Shown here one piece after another: positions 1 through 9,928 of a stretch of DNA of 64,000 nt (its first letter is position 1; every line of letters begins with the position of its first letter). The position numbers and the translations under genes were made by a program. Source of the DNA: BAIKAL-G1 sp943370385 (GTDB taxonomy: Bacteria > Cyanobacteriota > Cyanobacteriia > PCC-6307 > Cyanobiaceae); the NCBI GenBank assembly GCA_943370385.1, contig CALRQT020000001.1, forward strand, positions 1-64,000, given 5' to 3'. The notes under the pieces are model-generated. The model was given only the letters and a program-made list of their open reading frames with translations. It did no database searches and had not been told where the DNA came from.

Positions 1-330
1 CGCCAGCCGGTGAGCCTGGAAACGAAGGTGGGCGATGGCGAGGACACGGAACTGCTCGATCTGCTGGCATCCGAGGGTGGGGAACCTGGGGATCTGGTGG
101 ATGGCGAATGCCTGCGGGGCGACATGCGGGCCCTGCTGGAGCAGCTGCCAGAGCTGCAGGGCCGGGTTCTGAAGATGCGCTACGGGATTGATGTGGATGA
201 ACCGATGAGCCTCACCGGCATCGGCCGCATCCTCGGCATGAGCCGCGATCGGGTGCGCAACCTCGAGCGCGATGGCCTGGCCGGCCTGCGCCGCCTCAGT
301 GAGTGCGTGGCTGCCTACGTGGCTGGTTGA
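1..330 (+). CDS. Group 2 RNA polymerase sigma-70 factor, C-terminal part (5' truncated by window)
   Basis: The frame is open from the first base, so the gene begins outside the window. The visible 109 residues begin with the region 3 sequence RQPVSLETKVGDGEDTEL, which is typical of cyanobacterial RpoD-like sigma factors. Region 4 follows: LPELQGRVLKMRYGID, then the helix-turn-helix MSLTGIGRILGMSRDRVRNLE that reads the -35 element. It directs core RNA polymerase to promoters. Which member of the sigma family it is cannot be told from region 4 alone. The GTG at position 10 is internal, not a start. Confidence 0.9.
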   Translation, partial: RQPVSLETKVGDGEDTELLDLLASEGGEPGDLVDGECLRGDMRALLEQLPELQGRVLKMRYGIDVDEPMSLTGIGRILGMSRDRVRNLERDGLAGLRRLSECVAAYVAG

Positions 331-529
331 TTGGGGGCGGGGGGGTTCACCGCGCCCACTCCTTTGCACCCCTCAACCAATCCAGGCCTCTTGGCCTTGT
401 GCAATCCAGCTCAAAAAGGCTAGATGCGCATCACTCTGAGGCCAGCAGAGGCGTTTCAAGTTGGCGCCATCGCCCAGCCAACCTGGGGCCGTCGCTAGTC
501 AGCCAGTGCATTATTCCGGGGCACCTGTG

Positions 530-1711
530 ATGCGCCATCAGCTCCTGGCTTGGTGGGAGCAACACGGTCGCCATGCCATCCCCTGGAAGCAGGGAGCCGC
601 TGGTGCACGGCCCCTGCCCGGCGAGGAGCTGGATCCCTATCCGATCTGGGTCGCCGAGGTGATGCTGCAGCAGACCCAGCTGGCGGTGGTTCTGCCCTAC
701 TGGCAGCGCTGGTTGGTGGCCCTGCCGAGCCTGGAGGCCCTGGCAGCCGCCGCCGACCACGACCTGTTCCTGCTCTGGCAGGGGCTGGGCTACTACTCGC
801 GGGCCCGCCGGCTCAGGCAGGGGGCCCTACAGCTGCTCGCGGCCCGCCCGCCTGGGGATCAACAGCCCGGCGCCGCCGAACGGGCCAGCGGTGAGGGTCT
901 GCGGGCCGATCCTTGGCCCCGCACCGTGGAGGGCTGGATGGAGCTGCCCGGGATCGGCCGCACCACCGCCGGCAGCATCCTCTCCTCGGCCTACGACCAG
1001 CCGGCGGCGATCCTCGATGGCAATGTCAAACGGGTGCTGGCCCGGCTGATCGCCTGCCCCGAGCCGCCGGCCAGGCAAACGGCGGCCTTCTGGCAGCTGA
1101 GTGAACAGTTGCTCGATCGCCAGCGGCCGCGCAGTTTCAACCAGGCCCTGATGGACCTGGGTGCCCTGGTCTGCACACCGCGCCAGCCCGCCTGCGGCGC
1201 CTGCCCCTGGCAGGGCTGCTGCGCTGCCTACGCTGCCGGCGAACCCGCCCGTTATCCCGTGAAGGAGGCCCCCAAGCCCGTGCCCTTTCAGGTGATCGGT
1301 GTGGGCGTGGTGCTCAACGGCGCCGGCCAGGTGTTGATCGACCAGCGGCTCGACGAAGGCTTGCTAGGGGGACTGTGGGAATTTCCCGGCGGCAAACAGG
1401 AGCCGGGCGAAGCGATCGAGGCCACCGTGGCCCGGGAACTGCGGGAAGAACTGGCGATCGAAGTGGCCGTGGGCGAGGAACTGATCAGCCTGGAGCACGC
1501 CTACAGCCACAAAAAGCTGCGCTTCGTGGTCCATCTCTGCCAGTGGCGCTCCGGCGAGCCCCAGCCCCTGGCCAGCCAGCAGGTGCGCTGGGTGCACCCC
1601 AGTGAGCTCTCGGCCTATCCCTTCCCGGCTGCCAACGGCCGCATCATTGCGGCCCTGCTTGAGCACCTGGGCCTGGCGGCCCCTCAGGCGGACCCAGCTG
1701 CGGCCGCCTGA
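530..1711 (+). CDS. mutY: A/G-specific adenine glycosylase MutY
   Basis: Base-excision repair enzyme that removes adenine mispaired with 8-oxoguanine. Order of elements: catalytic-Glu segment VAEVMLQQTQ, helix-hairpin-helix LPGIGRTTAGSI, the catalytic-Asp segment AAILDGNVKRVLARL, then a 4Fe-4S loop with spacing C-x6-C-x2-C-x5-C (CTPRQPACGACPWQGCC). A C-terminal NUDIX-like domain for 8-oxoG recognition follows, with GGKQEPGEAIEATVARELRE. I chose the ATG at 530 because homologues start near the LLAWWEQHGRHAIPW segment; an in-frame TTG at 461 would add 23 unrelated residues. A low-complexity insert (about residues 105-125) precedes the HhH motif. The 3' end overlaps the convergent tsaE by 68 nt. 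Confidence 0.95.
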   Translation: MRHQLLAWWEQHGRHAIPWKQGAAGARPLPGEELDPYPIWVAEVMLQQTQLAVVLPYWQRWLVALPSLEALAAAADHDLFLLWQGLGYYSRARRLRQGALQLLAARPPGDQQPGAAERASGEGLRADPWPRTVEGWMELPGIGRTTAGSILSSAYDQPAAILDGNVKRVLARLIACPEPPARQTAAFWQLSEQLLDRQRPRSFNQALMDLGALVCTPRQPACGACPWQGCCAAYAAGEPARYPVKEAPKPVPFQVIGVGVVLNGAGQVLIDQRLDEGLLGGLWEFPGGKQEPGEAIEATVARELREELAIEVAVGEELISLEHAYSHKKLRFVVHLCQWRSGEPQPLASQQVRWVHPSELSAYPFPAANGRIIAALLEHLGLAAPQADPAAAA

Positions 1712-2249
1712 TCAGGGCCATGCGGCCCTCGCCCTCCAGCTGGAGCTCCACCTGCCAGGCGCCCTGGGGCCAGAACCCCAGGCGCTCGGGCCATTCCACT
1801 GCCAGCAGGGCCCCCAGGGCGGCCGCCTCTTCTTCCTCCTGGGCAAACAGGTCGTCAGCGGCGGCGGCCAGCTCCAGCCGGTAGAGATCCAGGTGCACAA
1901 GGGCGGTGGGACCTGCGCTGCATTGGCCTTGGTAGTGCTGGGCTAGGGCGAAGGTGGGGCTGGTGATGGCCTCGCTGATGCCCAGTGCGGCGGCCAGGCC
2001 CTGCACCAGGCAGGTTTTGCCGGCGCCGAGGCCACCGCTCAGCAGCAGGATCGGCGGCTGAAAGGGACCTGGCCCAGGCCCGCCCCCGGGCTGGCCGGAT
2101 CCTGGTGGTGACTCCTGGCTGGCTCCATCCCCATTCGTTCCCCCGGGAGCTCCTGGGCCGGCTCCCGCCAACTCCCGGGCCAGGCGCTGGCCCAGGGCGG
2201 CGGTGTCGGCCGCATCGGCGAGCCACACGCTCTCGATCACCCCCTCCAT
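1644..2249 (-). CDS. tsaE: tRNA threonylcarbamoyladenosine biosynthesis ATPase TsaE
   Basis: P-loop ATPase that works with TsaB/TsaD in making t6A37 on ANN-decoding tRNAs. Seen: Walker A GGLGAGKTCLVQGLA, then SPTFALAQHY, HLDLYRLE and VEWPERLG, the usual TsaE order. The start is MEGVIESVWLADAADT; the open frame extends further back but that part overlaps the ahcY 5' region and is not family-like. A Gly/Pro-rich insert of about 40 residues separates the N-terminal helix from the Walker A strand, making the protein about 201 residues against roughly 150-160 usually. Such G/P-rich inserts recur in other genes of this window. It converges on mutY with a 68 nt overlap. Confidence 0.92.
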   Translation of the reverse strand: MEGVIESVWLADAADTAALGQRLARELAGAGPGAPGGTNGDGASQESPPGSGQPGGGPGPGPFQPPILLLSGGLGAGKTCLVQGLAAALGISEAITSPTFALAQHYQGQCSAGPTALVHLDLYRLELAAAADDLFAQEEEEAAALGALLAVEWPERLGFWPQGAWQVELQLEGEGRMALIRRPQLGPPEGPPGPGAQAGPQ

Positions 2250-2408
2250 CGATCCCCCATGGGACCCCTGCTGCGCCCCCGCGATCCCCTGATTCGACGC
2301 GTTGGTTGGTTGCATCCCTGTAGATTGCCTTCCTCGCGAGCCCGAAGCCTCGGCGACTCTGCAGATATTTCCAACCCATCGCCCTCCCAGTCGGGAGTGT
2401 TCGTTCCC

Positions 2409-3821
<1,413 letters not shown>

Positions 3822-3865
3822 TCCCAGCTGGGCCTTGGCCCCGCAGGCTTGCGTGAAACCCTCCC

Positions 3866-3890
3866 AGCCCGGCCCATGGTCGGGCTTTTT
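3866..3890 (+). terminator. Rho-independent terminator of ahcY
   Basis: Inverted repeat agcccggcc-cat-ggtcgggct followed directly by a T run, 45 nt after the ahcY stop codon. Confidence 0.85.
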
Positions 3891-4041
3891 GCTGGCTGGT
3901 TTCCGCCGGGATTCAGGTCTGGGGCTGGCCGTTGGCCCGTCTTCAGTTCCCTGGGTCGGTCGTTAGACAACGTTTGGCCGCCCTTCTTGGCCTGGGCCCT
4001 GCCAGGGCGGGGGCTGGGCCACACTCGAGAACAGATCCCTG

Positions 4042-4698
4042 GTGGAACCGCAGGTGGCGCCCTTCCTTCAATCCCTCAATGGCCTGGTGGAGCAGTGGGT
4101 GAGCCAGTGGGGTTACGGCGGCATTTTTGCCGCCATGGTTTTGGAAAACGTGATCCCGCCGATTCCTTCGGAGCTGATCATGCCCCTGGCCGGCTTCTAC
4201 GTGGGCCAGGGCAAGCTCAATTTCGTGCTGGTGGTGTTGGCTGGCCTAGCCGGCACCGTGGTCGGGGCCCTGCCCTGGTATGGCCTGGGCCGCCTGGTGA
4301 ATGAGCAGCGGCTCAAGGGGCTGGTGGAGCGCCATGGCCGTTGGGTGGGCCTCTCCGTGAAGGAGCTCGACGATTCACGCCACTGGTTCCAACGCCATGG
4401 GGCGGCGGTGGTGTTCTGGGGCCGGTTGATCCCGGCGATCCGCACCCTGATTTCGGTGCCCGCAGGCATTGAGATGATGCCCCTTGGGCCGTTCCTGTTT
4501 TGGACCACGGCCGGCAGCCTGGTCTGGAACCTGGCCCTGACCAGCGCCGGCTGGCTGCTGGGCCGGCAGTGGCAGCAGGTGCTCGCCTGGATCAAGCCCG
4601 TGGAGGGCAGCGTCAACGGCTTCCTGGCCTTAGTGGTGCTGGTGGGCTTCGTGGCCCTGGGGCGGCGTCTCTGGAAGCGGCGCTCGGCTGGGACCTGA
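4042..4698 (+). CDS. DedA family inner-membrane protein (SNARE-associated/VTT domain)
   Basis: 218-residue polytopic membrane protein. The DedA/VTT signature is present: ENVIPPIPSELIMPLAG near residues 34-50, and GRLIPAIRTLISVPAGIEM, the R-x3-R-type motif. Further hydrophobic segments lie at FVLVVLAGLAGTVVGALPWY, LFWTTAGSLVWNLALTSAGW and the C-terminal FLALVVLVGFVALG. DedA proteins are linked to lipid-carrier or phospholipid translocation and to proton-motive force maintenance; the substrate here is unknown. The start is a GTG at 4042. It converges with ssb; an inverted repeat (ggcgctc/gagcgcc) spans the stop but has no T run. Confidence 0.9.
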   Translation: MEPQVAPFLQSLNGLVEQWVSQWGYGGIFAAMVLENVIPPIPSELIMPLAGFYVGQGKLNFVLVVLAGLAGTVVGALPWYGLGRLVNEQRLKGLVERHGRWVGLSVKELDDSRHWFQRHGAAVVFWGRLIPAIRTLISVPAGIEMMPLGPFLFWTTAGSLVWNLALTSAGWLLGRQWQQVLAWIKPVEGSVNGFLALVVLVGFVALGRRLWKRRSAGT

Positions 4699-4742
4699 GC
4701 GCCGCCTGCCGTGGAGAACCCCCTAATCAGCCAAGAACGGGT

Positions 4743-5138
4743 TTAAAACGGCACTTCCTCTTCGCTGGGTTCGCCGCCGCCGTAGCTGCCCCCGGCGAAG
4801 CCACCGCCGCCCTGGTCACCGTCGCGCTTGGAGCCCAGCAACTCGAGCCGGTCGACACGCACTACCGGCTTGGTGCGCTCCTCGCCGCTGGTCCGATCGG
4901 TCCAGCGGTCGAGCTTGAAGGAGCCGATGATCCCGAGCAGGGATCCTTTTTTGACGTAGTCGGCGGCCACCTGGGCCTGCTTGCCCCAGATCTCGAGGTT
5001 GAACCAGTCCGGTTCATCGTTGGAGCTGCGGCGGTTCACGGCCAGGGTGAGGTTGGCCACCACGGTGCCCGATTCGAAGTAGCGGACCTCGGGGTCGCGG
5101 CCGGCCCGGCCGACAAGGGTGACGGAGTTCACGCCCAT
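4743..5138 (-). CDS. ssb: Single-stranded DNA-binding protein
   Basis: 131 residues with a complete OB fold: MGVNSVTLVGRAGRDPEVRY, then NLTLAVNRRSSNDEPDWFNL and YVKKGSLLGIIGSFKLDRW. A short glycine-rich tail ends in the acidic tip PSEEEVPF, the usual docking peptide for partner proteins, although the canonical end is DDDIPF. It coats ssDNA during replication, recombination and repair. The ATG at 5138 gives the family-typical start; the open frame runs on upstream with Arg/Pro-rich antisense sequence that is the shadow of the lipoprotein signal region. Confidence 0.93.
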   Translation of the reverse strand: MGVNSVTLVGRAGRDPEVRYFESGTVVANLTLAVNRRSSNDEPDWFNLEIWGKQAQVAADYVKKGSLLGIIGSFKLDRWTDRTSGEERTKPVVRVDRLELLGSKRDGDQGGGGFAGGSYGGGEPSEEEVPF

Positions 5139-5289
5139 GGGATTGGTCAAGAAGGTTGTGGAAACAATGATGCGCCACCTGGTTGGGGCGTCTTGCTTCC
5201 AAGGTTCCACCCTTTCACCCGGGTGTTCCATCCCCCCGGCCGACGGGGCTTGAAGGGTTGGTGCCACCGGGGCCTGCGAAGCTGGGGCC

Positions 5290-6744
5290 ATGGCTGGACC
5301 TAGGCGATTGGGGGCCCGTTGGGCCGGCAGGCTGGAGGCCCTAGGGCTTGGCCTAGGCCGGGCTGTTGGCCTGGGCCGAGAAGCAAGGCGGGGCCAAGAC
5401 CTTGGCTTGGGGCGGTCCCTTGGCTTGGGGCAGTTCCTTGGTCTGGGCCTGGCGTTGGCCGTGGCCCTGGGGGGTTGTGCGGCCCCTCCCCAGGCCCAGA
5501 AGCCAGCCCAGCGGCAAATCGAGTTCTGGACCCTAGACCTCTCGCCCAAATTCAACGGCTATCTCCAGGCCGTGATTGCCGATTGGGAGGCCCTCCATCC
5601 CGGCGTCAAGGTCCATTGGGTTGACCTGCCCTGGGGGTCGGTGGAGCGCAAGTTGTTGGCGGCGGTGTTTGCCCGCACGGCGCCGGATGTGGTCAATCTC
5701 AACCCCCTGTTTGCCGCCAACCTGGCCAGCAAGGGCGGCCTGCTGCCCCTCGATCCGCTGCTGCCTGCTCCCGCCGCCAGCAGCTATCTCGCCCCGATCT
5801 GGGGCGCTGGCCGCAGCGAGGGTCCGCCGCTAGCGGGCGTGCCAACTCGGCACCAGTACACGATTCCCTGGTATCTCACCACCCGCATCACCCTGGCCAA
5901 CCGCCAGCTGCTCAGCCAGGCCGGCTACGCCAAGCCGCCCGCCACCTGGGCCGAGGTGCCCGCCTATGCGGAGGCGGTGAAACGGCGCACCGGCCGCTAC
6001 GCCCTGTTTGTCACCGTGGTGCCCGATGACTCGGCCGAATTGCTGGAGTCGATGGTGCAGATGGGGGTGACCCTGCTCGATGGCCGCCACCGGGCCGCCT
6101 TCAACAGCCCGGCCGGCCGCCGCGCCTTTGCCTTCTGGAGCGACCTCTATCGGCGCGGCTTGCTGCCTCGGGAAGTGGTGAGCCAGGGCTACCGCCGGGC
6201 CATCGAGCTGTATCAGAGCGGCGATTTGGCCCAGGTGGCCAGCGGTGCCGAGTACCTGCGGGCGATTGGCACCAATGCCCCCCGGGTTGCCGCTGTGACG
6301 GCCCCCTATCCCCCCCTGGTGGGCCCTGGCGGTGAATCGAATGTGGCCGTGATGAACCTGGCGATCTCGCGCCAGACGGCCTTGCCCAAGGAGGCCCTCA
6401 GTTTTGCCCTGTTCCTCACCGATGGGCCGAACCAGGCGCGCTTTGCCAACCAGGCCCGGGTCCTCCCCTCCTCTAGGGCCGCCCTCAAGACCGTGGCGGC
6501 GGACCTGAACCTGGAGCGGCCCGTCGATGCCCAGGGGCGGCTAGTGCGCCAGGCCCGGCAGCTGTCGGTGCAGACCCTGAAGAACGCCCAGGTGTTGGTG
6601 CCCCCCAGCCCGGGGGTCAAGCGGCTGCAGACCGTGATCTACACCCAGCTGCAACGGGCCATGCTCGGCCAGATCAGCAGCGATGCGGCCCTGGCCGAGG
6701 CCGAGCGCCAATGGAATAGCTACGCCATGGCCCGCTGGCCCTGA
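5290..6744 (+). CDS. ABC transporter substrate-binding lipoprotein, sugar-type (UgpB/MalE-like)
   Basis: Extracytoplasmic solute-binding protein, probably for a carbohydrate or polyol. Seen: lipobox LAVALGGC with Cys at residue 63 of the ATG form, then the mature start QIEFWTLDLSPKFNGYLQAV and DWEALHPGVKVHWVDLPW, characteristic of family-1 sugar-binding proteins. Later come WYLTTRITLANRQLL, a ligand-cleft region and an ALSFALFLTDGPNQARFA segment. With the ATG at 5290 the signal region is unusually long (62 residues). A TTG at 5407 would give a normal 24-residue lipoprotein signal and may be the real start. The hydrophobic stretch is built from an 18-nt tandem repeat. No permease or ATPase gene lies next to it. 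Confidence 0.85.
   Translation: MAGPRRLGARWAGRLEALGLGLGRAVGLGREARRGQDLGLGRSLGLGQFLGLGLALAVALGGCAAPPQAQKPAQRQIEFWTLDLSPKFNGYLQAVIADWEALHPGVKVHWVDLPWGSVERKLLAAVFARTAPDVVNLNPLFAANLASKGGLLPLDPLLPAPAASSYLAPIWGAGRSEGPPLAGVPTRHQYTIPWYLTTRITLANRQLLSQAGYAKPPATWAEVPAYAEAVKRRTGRYALFVTVVPDDSAELLESMVQMGVTLLDGRHRAAFNSPAGRRAFAFWSDLYRRGLLPREVVSQGYRRAIELYQSGDLAQVASGAEYLRAIGTNAPRVAAVTAPYPPLVGPGGESNVAVMNLAISRQTALPKEALSFALFLTDGPNQARFANQARVLPSSRAALKTVAADLNLERPVDAQGRLVRQARQLSVQTLKNAQVLVPPSPGVKRLQTVIYTQLQRAMLGQISSDAALAEAERQWNSYAMARWP
5401..5472 (+). repeat. 18-nt minisatellite encoding the lipoprotein signal peptide
   Basis: Four degenerate 18-nt units, the first two nearly identical (cttggcttggggcggtcc, then cttggcttggggcagttc), encode LGLGRS/LGLGQF/LGLGLA/LAVALG. 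They make up the hydrophobic core just before the lipobox Cys. Similar Leu-Gly coding continues more loosely upstream to about 5340. Confidence 0.8.
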
Positions 6745-6881
6745 ACAGGCCCCAGGCCCTGGCCTGTCAGGAAACGAAGAAAACCTTAAATCTCCCTATT
6801 TGCTGCTCTTTTCAGCGCCGTAGGGCTCTGAAACGCTGATGACAAGGGGTATCGTTGCGCTTCTTCATCCCCTGCGCGGAT

Positions 6882-7823
6882 ATGTCCCTGGAGGATCAGC
6901 CCCTACACCAGCAGGGATCTATCAATCAGGGCAGTTCCGATCTGGCCAGGGACCCCGTAGAAGCCCTAGAAGCCAGCCTGGCTTCCCCAGCCTCTGGCGT
7001 GAACGCCGCCGACCTGGGTCTTGCTCCAGGCGAGGACCTGGACTATCCCGCAGGCCAGGCCCCCGCCAAAGGGGAGCACCGGGCCACCCTGTTGGTGGTG
7101 GATGACGAGGCGGCCGTGCGCCGGGTGCTGGTGATGCGCCTGCACCTGGCTGGGTATCGGGTGATCTGCGCCGAGGATGGCGAGCAGGCCCTGGCCCTGT
7201 TCCACCAGGAGCAGCCCGACCTGGTGGTGCTCGATGTGATGTTGCCGAAGCTGGATGGCTTCGCCGTCTGCCGTCGCCTGCGGGCCGAATCCTGCGTGCC
7301 AATCATCTTCCTGTCGGCCCTCGATGCCATCACCGAGCGGGTGGCGGGCCTGGATCTGGGCGCCGACGATTACCTGCCCAAGCCCTTTAGCCCCAAGGAA
7401 CTGGAAGCCCGGATCGCCACGATCCTGCGCCGGGTTGGCCGGGGCTCTGCTGCCGCTGAACCCCGCGAAGTCACGGCCGGCCAGGGCGTGTTGCGGGTGG
7501 GCGACCTGGTGGTAGACACCAACCGCCGCCAGGTGACCCGCGATGGCGAGCGCATTGGCCTCACCTATACCGAATTCAGCCTGCTGGAGCTGCTGTTCCG
7601 GGAGCCCGGCCGGGTGGTGCCCCGGGCCGAAATCCTTGAGCAGCTCTGGGGTTATCCACCGCGCCGCGCCGCCGACCTGCGGGTGGTGGATGTCTACGTG
7701 GCCCGGCTGCGGGGCAAGCTCGAGCCCGATCCCCGCAACCCGGAGCTGATCCTCACCGTGCGCGGTACGGGCTACGCCTCCCAACGTATGGGCGAACCGG
7801 CCTTGGCGGCTGCGGCCGGTTGA
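6882..7823 (+). CDS. OmpR/PhoB-type response regulator, RpaB (Ycf27)-like
   Basis: Two-component transcription regulator. The receiver domain begins at TLLVVDDEAAVRRVLVMRLH, with phospho-acceptor Asp in LVVLDVMLPKLDGFAVC and the conserved Lys in DDYLPKPFSPKELEARI. The winged-helix effector domain carries TYTEFSLLELLFREPG, RAEILEQLWGY and VVDVYVARLRGKLE, ending near VRGTGYASQR. Receiver and linker resemble RpaB much more than RpaA. An extra N-terminal stretch of about 65 polar residues precedes the receiver, which RpaB proteins usually lack. The ATG at 6882 was chosen; a GTG in the GVNAADLG segment is an alternative. lysS follows in the same direction. Confidence 0.88.
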   Translation: MSLEDQPLHQQGSINQGSSDLARDPVEALEASLASPASGVNAADLGLAPGEDLDYPAGQAPAKGEHRATLLVVDDEAAVRRVLVMRLHLAGYRVICAEDGEQALALFHQEQPDLVVLDVMLPKLDGFAVCRRLRAESCVPIIFLSALDAITERVAGLDLGADDYLPKPFSPKELEARIATILRRVGRGSAAAEPREVTAGQGVLRVGDLVVDTNRRQVTRDGERIGLTYTEFSLLELLFREPGRVVPRAEILEQLWGYPPRRAADLRVVDVYVARLRGKLEPDPRNPELILTVRGTGYASQRMGEPALAAAAG

Positions 7824-7963
7824 TTGCTGAGCTGATGGGGTGATCGGCCCTAGGCCGATCCTTGCCCCTTGGCGGTGAGCCATGGAAACCAGCTGGTCTC
7901 CGGGCGGTCCAGTGGGTCCCCTGCGTTCCTGCAGGATGGAACCCACCTGAGAGCCCTGCTGCC

Positions 7964-9514
7964 TTGTCGGAGCTGCGCGAGACCCGCCTTGAGAAAGCCC
8001 GCGCCCTGGCGGAGCTGGGCCAGGGGCCCTATGCCCTGCGCTTTGACCCCAGCCACCGCACCGCCGCCCTGCAGCAGGACCATGCCGACCTGGCCAAGGG
8101 CGAAGAGCGCGACCTAGAGGTGGCCGTCGCCGGCCGGGTGATGACCCGGCGGGTGATGGGCAAGCTGGCCTTCTTCACCCTCGCCGATGAGACCGGCCCG
8201 ATCCAGCTCTACCTGGAGAAGGCCACCCTGGACGGGGCCCCTGGGGAGGGAGCCTTGGCGGATGGGGCGGCTGGCTCCGAAGGAGCGGCTGTACCGGGCA
8301 CCTTCGCCCAGATCACCACCCTGGTGGATGCCGGCGACCTGATCGGCGTGCACGGCACCCTGCGCCGCACCGACCGGGGCGAGCTGTCGGTGAAGGTGAC
8401 GTCCTGGTCGATGTTGACCAAGGGCCTCCAGCCCCTGCCGGATAAGTGGCATGGCCTGGCCGATGTGGAGACGCGCTACCGCCAGCGCTATCTCGACCTG
8501 ATCGTGTCGCCCCAGACTCGGGAAACCTTCCGCCGCCGCGCCCGCATGGTGAGTTCCATGCGCCGCTGGCTGGATGAACGGGACTTCCTCGAGATCGAAA
8601 CCCCGGTGCTGCAGAGCGTGCCCGGCGGCGCCGATGCCCGGCCGTTTGAAACCCACCACAACGCCCTCGACCTACCCCTCACCCTGCGAATCGCCACCGA
8701 ACTCCACCTCAAGCGGCTGGTGGTGGGCGGTTTTGAGCGGGTCTATGAGCTGGGGCGGATCTTCCGCAACGAGGGCATCAGCACGCGCCATAACCCCGAG
8801 TTCACCTCGGTGGAGATCTACCAGGCCTACGCCGATTACACCGACATGATGGACCTCACCGAGCAGCTGATTGCCTCGGTATGTGAGCAGGTCTGCGGCA
8901 GCACCACCATCACCTACCAGGGCACCGAGATTGATCTCACGCCACCCTGGCGCCGGGCGACGATGCACGAGCTGGTGCAGCAGGCCTGCGGCCTCGATTT
9001 CAACGCCTTCACCAGCCGGGAGGCGGCGGCCGCTGCCATGGCGGCGCAGGGCCTCGAGGCTCCGGCCCTGGCCGACTCGGTGGGCCGGCTGCTCAACGAA
9101 GCGTTCGAGCAGACCGTGGAAGCGAACCTGATCCAGCCCACCTTCGTGACCGATTACCCGGTGGAGATCTCGCCCCTGGCCCGCAACCACCGCAGCAAGC
9201 CGGGCCTGGTGGAGCGTTTTGAACTGTTCATCGTCGGCCGCGAAACGGCCAATGCCTTCAGCGAACTGACCGATCCGGTTGACCAGCGCCAACGCCTGGA
9301 GGCCCAGCAGGACCGCCGTGCCGCCGGCGACCTCGAAGCCCAGGGGGTGGATGAGGACTTCCTCCAGGCCCTGGAGGTGGGCATGCCGCCCACGGGCGGC
9401 CTGGGCATCGGCATCGACCGGCTGGTGATGCTGCTCACCGACAGCCCCTCGATCCGGGACGTGATTGCCTTCCCCTTGCTGCGGCCAGAGGTGCGGCCAG
9501 AAGGCCAGCCCTAG
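7964..9514 (+). CDS. lysS: Lysyl-tRNA synthetase, class II
   Basis: Charges tRNA-Lys with lysine. The N-terminal OB-fold anticodon domain includes EVAVAGRVMTRRVMGKLAFF. Class II motif 1 lies around MVSSMRRWLDERDFLEIETP, motif 2 is RIFRNEGISTRHNPEFTSVE, and motif 3 is GLGIGIDRLVMLLTDS. I chose the TTG at 7964 because SELRETRLEKARALAELG is where homologues begin; the 34 residues readable upstream are not family-like. The OB domain has a small Gly/Ala-rich insert after QLYLEKATLDGA. It lies about 140 nt downstream of the response regulator. Confidence 0.95.
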   Translation: MSELRETRLEKARALAELGQGPYALRFDPSHRTAALQQDHADLAKGEERDLEVAVAGRVMTRRVMGKLAFFTLADETGPIQLYLEKATLDGAPGEGALADGAAGSEGAAVPGTFAQITTLVDAGDLIGVHGTLRRTDRGELSVKVTSWSMLTKGLQPLPDKWHGLADVETRYRQRYLDLIVSPQTRETFRRRARMVSSMRRWLDERDFLEIETPVLQSVPGGADARPFETHHNALDLPLTLRIATELHLKRLVVGGFERVYELGRIFRNEGISTRHNPEFTSVEIYQAYADYTDMMDLTEQLIASVCEQVCGSTTITYQGTEIDLTPPWRRATMHELVQQACGLDFNAFTSREAAAAAMAAQGLEAPALADSVGRLLNEAFEQTVEANLIQPTFVTDYPVEISPLARNHRSKPGLVERFELFIVGRETANAFSELTDPVDQRQRLEAQQDRRAAGDLEAQGVDEDFLQALEVGMPPTGGLGIGIDRLVMLLTDSPSIRDVIAFPLLRPEVRPEGQP

Positions 9515-9649
9515 GGGCACCAGGACGCTTGAGCAAAGCGACGGCCCTCCCCTGTCAAGGGGTGTGGGGTCCGGCCCTTAGGCCCGCTGCCGACGCAATG
9601 GGATAATTGGTCACAGTAGGCAATCTCCCCGCACGGGGCTCTCCTGAAT

Positions 9650-9913
9650 ATGAGCGGTGAGCGCGTCGGTTTCCGCTTCAAGCATGCGGACCCAGTGGTT
9701 AAGCGCAACCCGCAGGGACGGTCCCGCCGGGGTTGGGTAATGGAGCCGGTGGAGCAGACCACCAGCCGGGGCACCAAGATGCCCGCCTATCGCATCCGCT
9801 GGCGCGATAGTGAACGCCCCGAGATCGTGTTGCAGCACATGCTGATCGCCGATCCCGATCCCACGCCTCCCCCGGAGGGCGTCAGCCTGGTGCCCCCGGC
9901 ACCAAAGAAATAG
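9650..9913 (+). CDS. Conserved small cyanobacterial protein of unknown function
   Basis: 87 residues, basic, no membrane segment or signal. It reads as a small beta-rich domain (GFRFKHADPVVKRN, then SRRGWVMEPVEQTTSRG, AYRIRWRDSERPEIVLQHML) with a Pro-rich tail. I believe a similar gene follows lysS in related picocyanobacteria, but I cannot name the family. A GATAAT hexamer about 45 nt upstream could be a -10 box; I see no good -35. It converges on the DUF218 gene. Confidence 0.65.
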   Translation: MSGERVGFRFKHADPVVKRNPQGRSRRGWVMEPVEQTTSRGTKMPAYRIRWRDSERPEIVLQHMLIADPDPTPPPEGVSLVPPAPKK

Positions 9914-9928
9914 ACATAGAGCTCCCCC

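Noticed and set aside
2330..2408. Possible SAH riboswitch before ahcY (the gcccgaagcctcggc stretch)
   Set aside because: Only a short GC-rich hairpin resembles part of the consensus; the conserved core and pseudoknot segments are not found.
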